Shown here: positions 12,883 through 15,708 of the stretch, piece by piece | How the letters are laid out: every line of letters begins with the position of its first letter | How positions within the stretch are numbered: position 1 is the stretch's first letter | Origin: Hyphomicrobiaceae bacterium | GTDB lineage: Bacteria; Pseudomonadota; Alphaproteobacteria; Rhizobiales; JAKIUO01 | DNA: 15,708 nucleotides | NCBI GenBank assembly: GCA_021647535.1 | Contig: JAKIUO010000059.1 | Coordinates: forward strand, 1-15,708 | Direction: 5' to 3' | Notes under the pieces: model-generated | What the model was told of the DNA's origin: nothing | Database searches by the model: none | Seen by the model: the letters and a program-made list of their open reading frames with translations, nothing else | Made by a program: the position numbers and the translations under genes

Positions 12883-14085
12883 ATGAGCTTTCCGTTGCCC
12901 GCCTTTTCCATCGCCCGCCTGCCACGCATTGAGTTTGGCCCCGGCACCATCGCCCACGTACCCGAACTTGCCGCCGCCAATGGAACGCACGCCCTCATTT
13001 TGACCGGGCACAAAAGTTTTACCGATACGCAAAGCTGGGCTGATCTGCAAAAAGAATTTAAGCGCCTCGACGTTACGATCACCCATATGAAACGCAGCGC
13101 TGGCGAACCGACCCCCGAACAGGTCGATGAAAAAGTCGCTGAACTGGCGGGCGAAAAAATAGACGTGGTGATTGGCATTGGTGGCGGCTCCGTGCTTGAC
13201 GAGGCCAAGGCCATCGCCGGCCTGCTCGGCACCGGCCATAGCGCCATGGATTATCTCGAAGGCGTCGGGCCGGAGCTGGAATATAAAGGCCCCGCCACCC
13301 CGTTCATCGCCGTGCCAACAACGGCAGGCACCGGCTCGGAAGCCACCAAAAACGCGGTGCTTTCAAGGCATGATGAAGATGGCTTCAAGAAAAGTTTTCG
13401 CGATGAACAGCTGGTGGCGCAATGGGCCGTGGTCGATCCCGACCTGCTGGCCAGCTGCCCGCCAGAAGTGATCGCTGGCAACGGCATGGATGCCTTTACA
13501 CAATTGCTAGAAAGCTATGTCTCTACCAAAGCCAACCCAATGACCGACGCCCTCGCCCTGCAAGGGCTGATGGCGGTGCGTGAGGGCTTGGCGCGGCTCT
13601 ATGAAAGCCGGGGAGAAGATGCAGACGCACGCTATCATATGGCGCTGGCCTCGCTATTGTCCGGCATCAATCTGGCGCAAACCGGCCTGGGCAGTGTGCA
13701 TGGGCTGGCCTCGCCGCTTGGCGCGTTTTTCCCCATTCCGCATGGCGTCGTTTGCGGCACGCTGGTTGGGGCTGCCACCAAAGTCAACATCGCCGCCCTC
13801 ACCGAACGTCCCGACAAAAACAGCCCGGCGCTGGCCAAATATGTCAAGGTCGGCCAATTAATGATGGATGATCCGGGCCTCGCTAAATTTTCTGCGCTCA
13901 TCGTACTGGAAGAAGTCATTGATGACTGGACCATAGGCCTTGAGCTACCGCGCCTTGCAAGCTTTGGCGTGACACGTAAAGACTTCCCCCGCCTCATCAA
14001 AAATATCAGCCCGTCGAGCATGAAAACAAATCCGATTGTCCTCACCGACACTGAAGCCGAACACATCCTGCAAATGCGGTTGTAA
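12883..14085 (+). CDS. Iron-type (group III) alcohol dehydrogenase family protein
   Basis: The 400-residue protein has the normal length and layout of the Fe-ADH family. IGIGGGSVLDEAKA (97-110) binds the NAD(P) phosphates, PTTAGTGSEATKNAV (145-159) lines the cofactor site, and the helical C-terminal half carries the metal site. In FucO-type enzymes iron is held by Asp and three His; here Asp203, His273 and His287 are present but the second ligand is Gln207 (GMDAFTQLLES instead of the usual DALTH). The likely reaction is NAD(P)-linked alcohol/aldehyde interconversion in the cytosol; the substrate is unknown. ATG 12883 (MSFPLPAF) follows GAGG with a nine-base gap. The longer start at 12850 would overlap the upstream small gene. 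It is followed by repeat sequence with no clear terminator. Confidence 0.85.
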   Translation: MSFPLPAFSIARLPRIEFGPGTIAHVPELAAANGTHALILTGHKSFTDTQSWADLQKEFKRLDVTITHMKRSAGEPTPEQVDEKVAELAGEKIDVVIGIGGGSVLDEAKAIAGLLGTGHSAMDYLEGVGPELEYKGPATPFIAVPTTAGTGSEATKNAVLSRHDEDGFKKSFRDEQLVAQWAVVDPDLLASCPPEVIAGNGMDAFTQLLESYVSTKANPMTDALALQGLMAVREGLARLYESRGEDADARYHMALASLLSGINLAQTGLGSVHGLASPLGAFFPIPHGVVCGTLVGAATKVNIAALTERPDKNSPALAKYVKVGQLMMDDPGLAKFSALIVLEEVIDDWTIGLELPRLASFGVTRKDFPRLIKNISPSSMKTNPIVLTDTEAEHILQMRL

Positions 14086-14100
14086 AGGCAGCCTATGCCG

Positions 14101-14181
14101 CTGGCGCCAAAGGCGAGCCTTTGGAAACCATCTGACAATTGGGGTTTGGGGACCAGTCCCCAAGACTGTCTGTCAAGACGC
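14101..14181 (-). repeat. Two dispersed palindromic repeats after the dehydrogenase gene
   Basis: CCAAAGG-CGAG-CCTTTGG (14107-14124) and its flanks match 4324-4350 in inverse orientation. At 14136-14181 lies the partner of the 46-bp repeat at 4074-4119, with the TTGGGGA/TCCCCAA stem at 14146-14163. CCCGCCCGGC follows at 14181-14190, so three elements found together at 4074-4397 recur here in a shorter, rearranged block. A weak CGAC/GTCG hairpin (14198-14211) lies just downstream of the barrel gene. Confidence 0.8.
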
Positions 14182-14225
14182 CCGCCCGGCAGGGCAACCG
14201 ACGATATAGTCGTTAATATATCCCC

Positions 14226-15708
14226 CTAAAACTTGCCCGTCACGTTCAGCATCCAGCCCTGATGTCTATAATCAAGGTCAGTGAGATCGTCGCTGAAATC
14301 GGCGAAATTATAGCCCGCGCCCACCTTCATATTATCATTGATATGACGATAAACGGCGGCCAGCACGCCATATTTGCGATCACCCGCTTCTTTCAGATCG
14401 AGCACCCGGCCTTCCAGTACCAAGTCCCATTCGTGCACCAGATGCAGGTCAGCGCGGACAATGCCGAGCTGGGCCATACTGCTAAACCATTTGCCGCCCA
14501 CACGATTGTCACGCAGCTCGCCAAGCCGGAAGGCATATTTGCCGCCAACGGTCAGCCAGGGCAACACATCATAGCCACCATCAAGAGCCAGCACGTTGGA
14601 ACGCTGGGCATAATCAGCCAGCGTGCCGCCGCTGGAGATCTGTCCAGCCGTCGGCAGATCAGCAAAATAAGTGTATTTGAACAGCATATTGAGACGATCA
14701 TTATCCACCGGGCGATAGGCAAAGGCGGCCACGGCTTCCATATAATCAGCGTCATAAAATTCGCCGAGCGAGCTGTCTGACCATGAAGCGTTGAAACGGG
14801 CCAACAGGCGCAGATCTTTATTGAGGTCTGCGGTTACGACATTGCGCGTCAATATGGTCTGGCGCTCGCCAGCACTGCCATCTTCATAGCGGCCCTCAAG
14901 GCTGGAGACATATTTGAAACCGGTGCGGCCATAGCCCAGCGTAATGCCCCCCGCCTTGCGATCAAGGCTGCCAAGAGCTGGATCACTGAGCTCTCCAAAC
15001 TCGGTGTTGAAGCCAAAATTCCAGTGGTCATAGAAAGAAAAATCGAGACCAAAAGCATTGGCCAGACCGGTTGGGCCATCGCCATGATAATAGCGTTCTT
15101 CGGCAAACAATGACAGATTATCGTTAAAGCGAGTGCGTCCGCCGCTGGTCAGGACGCCATAGCGCCCCCCAACATTCGAACTGGCATAGTCCGTATCGAG
15201 GCGATAGTTCAGATAGAGTGTTGTGTCCTCATCAACCTTGTAATCAGCCCCGGCCATAGCGCCAAAGCCGCCCGTACCGCTGGACACTTCCCCTCTGGTT
15301 TTCAGTTTTTCGGTAAGCTGTGCTTCACCCCCAACACCACCGCGATGATTGTCGCGCCGTGCCGTGTTTTTAGAAACCGTTCCCTGCCCGAAACCATAGA
15401 CCATCCACGGGGCAACCCCTTCCTCGATCGTCGGGCGAAACTCAACTCGTCCGGCCAGATCGACACGATGACCCTCGCCATCCTTGCCAGCAGATGTGCC
15501 ATTTTTAAGCTGACGATCATCGGCCCGTACACCACCGGTCACGCTCCAATTGTCGGAGAGTTTACGCGTCAGGCTGCCTTCAATAGCTTCGACCTTGTCA
15601 TATTGGCTGCGCTTGTGCGTACCTTTGAGTTTCACCGTGGAGCGTTCTTTGGCGTCCAGCGCCACTTGTAGGGAAACGCCCGCTTCAACGGCTTCATCCG
15701 TGCTGCTT
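14226..15708 (-). CDS. C-terminal part of a large outer-membrane beta-barrel protein (5' end outside the window)
   Basis: The frame is open from the window edge at 15708 to the TAG at 14226, giving at least 493 residues; GTG 15665 is internal, because SSTDEAVEAGVSLQ precedes it in frame. The sequence is a succession of short amphipathic strands with alternating polar and hydrophobic residues, aromatic girdle residues and turns such as DNWSVTGGVRADD and GGYDVLPWLTVGGKYAF. It ends in WMLNVTGKF, with the C-terminal phenylalanine that marks substrates of the BAM complex. GAGYNFADFSDDLTDLDYRH near the end resembles the barrel at the C-terminus of long repeat-bearing surface proteins. That assignment is from memory, and the missing N-terminal part would decide it. 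It converges with the dehydrogenase gene. Confidence 0.8.
   Translation of the reverse strand, partial: SSTDEAVEAGVSLQVALDAKERSTVKLKGTHKRSQYDKVEAIEGSLTRKLSDNWSVTGGVRADDRQLKNGTSAGKDGEGHRVDLAGRVEFRPTIEEGVAPWMVYGFGQGTVSKNTARRDNHRGGVGGEAQLTEKLKTRGEVSSGTGGFGAMAGADYKVDEDTTLYLNYRLDTDYASSNVGGRYGVLTSGGRTRFNDNLSLFAEERYYHGDGPTGLANAFGLDFSFYDHWNFGFNTEFGELSDPALGSLDRKAGGITLGYGRTGFKYVSSLEGRYEDGSAGERQTILTRNVVTADLNKDLRLLARFNASWSDSSLGEFYDADYMEAVAAFAYRPVDNDRLNMLFKYTYFADLPTAGQISSGGTLADYAQRSNVLALDGGYDVLPWLTVGGKYAFRLGELRDNRVGGKWFSSMAQLGIVRADLHLVHEWDLVLEGRVLDLKEAGDRKYGVLAAVYRHINDNMKVGAGYNFADFSDDLTDLDYRHQGWMLNVTGKF

Noticed and set aside
14262..14780. 172-codon plus-strand frame opposite the barrel gene.
   Set aside because: The minus-strand frame is longer, runs off the window, and shows barrel strands and a terminal Phe.

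Overview
The window looks like chromosomal DNA of an alphaproteobacterium. It has moderately high GC, a family-4 uracil-DNA glycosylase of the type common in that class, a long ParE with a lysine/proline-rich N-terminal extension, a FadH-type dienoyl-CoA reductase, and an outer-membrane barrel. No rRNA, tRNA, transposase, integrase, phage gene or CRISPR array is visible. Most genes are housekeeping or metabolic; the unusual content is in the spaces between them.

Layout. 1-188: a palindromic, hairpin-rich repeat (copy 1). 335-434: a frameshifted remnant of the start of an ETF-ubiquinone oxidoreductase gene, divergent from the next gene. 529-1416: family-4 uracil-DNA glycosylase. 1429-2295: a zinc-ribbon membrane protein that seems to start at CTG. 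2313-2984 (minus): a second membrane protein, convergent with it. 3095-3288: copy 2 of the repeat, inverted, with terminal inverted repeats and a 10-11 bp target duplication. 3493-4023: moaB behind a good promoter. 4074-4397: a nest of several palindromic repeats. 4396-5683 (minus): an overlapping pair of transferases (DUF2064/TIGR04282-like and GT2/TIGR04283-like). 5758-7788: fadH. 7891-8041: a third, diverged copy of the hairpin repeat. 8048-8599 (minus): AhpD/CMD-family protein with a TetR-type operator candidate. 8744-9370 (minus): small membrane protein. 9676-11979: parE. 11999-12158: palindromic repeats. 12237-14085: a small exported Cys protein, a 48-residue membrane protein and an iron-type alcohol dehydrogenase. 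14101-14181: repeats. 14226-15708 (minus): C-terminal part of an outer-membrane beta-barrel protein whose 5' end lies outside the window.

The genes do not form one pathway. Local units are the glycosylase plus zinc-ribbon gene (12 nt apart), the transferase pair (overlapping), and the 48-residue protein plus dehydrogenase (10 nt apart).

The strongest candidate for something new is the repeat family at 1-188, 3095-3288 and 7891-8041. The three copies keep the same order of about seven hairpins while their stem sequences change in a compensatory way, as expected of a structured RNA or a mobile element selected for its fold. Copy 2 also carries the marks of transposition. Other points of note are the CTG start, the ETF-QO remnant and the dehydrogenase with Gln in place of a metal-binding His.
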